The notes beneath the pieces were generated by a model, which did no database searches, had not been told where the DNA came from, and worked only from the letters and a program-made list of their open reading frames with translations. This document shows, one piece after another, positions 27,281-27,674 of a stretch of DNA of 27,674 bases; the first letter of the stretch is position 1, and each line of letters starts with the position of its first letter. This stretch comes from Endotrypanum monterogeii (taxonomy: Eukaryota > Euglenozoa > Kinetoplastea > Trypanosomatida > Trypanosomatidae). The position numbers and the translations under genes were made by a program. The DNA lies in NCBI GenBank assembly GCA_000333855.2, contig CM007334.1, positions 302,012-329,685 on the forward strand, given 5' to 3'.

Positions 27281-27674
27281 TCAATTCAAAGGCTGTGGTG
27301 GTACCGAATGGGGAGGGGGGGGGCTACGTGTTGATAGCCCGGATACGTGCCCATGGCCGAGGGTCTCGGTGGTTGAGCCTGGCGCGGTGCGCTGAGACTT
27401 GCAGGACACGGCCTCTTCCCTGCAGGGGTGCGCGTTCTCGTTCGTTTCAGTGATGTGAGGACTGCGCACGACGTGAGCGGGTATCTGAGAACGAGTTCCC
27501 ACTGCCCCCAGATTGCTCCTAGACGTGTAACCAGATGTCACGCGTCTTCGTCTCAGACGGTTGCGTCTGCAAAGCGAGGCCGCCACGGCTTCGACTTCGT
27601 CCCTGATCAAACGTGAGGGGACTCTGACACGTAGCGGTGTACTGTGTAGGTGCGCCAGCTGCTGTGCTGTGCTT
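27281..27674 (-). mobile_element. Candidate degenerate SIDER-type retroposon in a 3' UTR (tentative)
   Basis: GC-rich, largely non-repetitive segment contrasting with the microsatellite-rich spacers elsewhere. It lies where the 3' UTR of the next upstream gene should be and contains a 109-codon minus-strand frame of arginine-rich, non-protein-like content. Leishmania 3' UTRs often carry short interspersed degenerate retroposons (SIDER) of about 0.5 kb with this character. I have no alignment to support it. There is no visible poly-A tail or target-site duplication, and the segment is cut by the window edge. Confidence 0.25.

Larger units (their letters stand above)
26317..27674. other. 1.36-kb region upstream of the RTF1-like gene
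   Basis: No credible protein gene. The left part (26317-26960) is typical spacer with GT, A and TA runs (26917-26939). From about 26960, and especially from 27280 to the window end, microsatellites largely stop and GC content rises. This is likely the 3' UTR of the next gene to the right. No tRNA or other structured RNA gene was recognised. Confidence 0.65.

Noticed and set aside
27281..27610. 109-codon minus-strand frame as a protein gene
   Set aside because: Arginine-rich composition without motif, no polypyrimidine tract plus AG at a suitable distance, and it sits where a 3' UTR is expected.

Overview
This window comes from the nuclear genome of a kinetoplastid protozoan, most likely Leishmania or a close trypanosomatid relative. 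All credible genes are intronless and lie on the minus strand. They are separated by 0.6-2.5 kb spacers full of (TA)n and (CA)n/(GT)n tracts and A/G homopolymers, which read as polypyrimidine on the coding strand. Most starts are preceded by a polypyrimidine tract and an AG. This is the layout expected of one polycistronic unit resolved by spliced-leader trans-splicing. The three small genes in the middle belong to the kinetoplastid calpain-like/SMP family.

Layout from left to right; transcription runs right to left. 1-346 is 3' flank with long TA tracts. 347-3358 encodes a DYRK-family protein kinase. 3359-5872 is a microsatellite-rich spacer. 5873-9682 encodes a CSB/RAD26 (ERCC6) SNF2 ATPase. 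9683-11616 is a spacer. 11617-14426 is a tandem array of three near-identical SMP-like genes; the third is cut by a run of 12 N. 14427-16232 is a spacer. 16233-19325 encodes a 1030-aa kinetoplastid protein of unknown function, with a presequence-like N-terminus and repeated divergent modules. 19948-23178 encodes a protein I assign to the DMAP1/SWC4 (Eaf2) family. 24397-26316 encodes an RTF1-like Plus3 protein. 26317-27674 is a spacer whose right end is GC-rich and nearly free of microsatellites, possibly a degenerate retroposon in the 3' UTR of the next upstream gene.

Four of the six gene types act, by family, on transcription, chromatin or signalling: RTF1 (Paf1 complex, elongation), SWC4/DMAP1 (NuA4/SWR1), CSB (transcription-coupled repair) and DYRK. 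Co-directional trypanosomatid genes are not usually functionally linked, so this is recorded only as an observation. I found no bacterial-type system, CRISPR array, tRNA, rRNA or intact transposon. The most useful points for a reader are the SWC4 and RTF1 assignments, the start corrections on three genes, the assembly gap hidden in the tandem array, and the modular 1030-aa protein.
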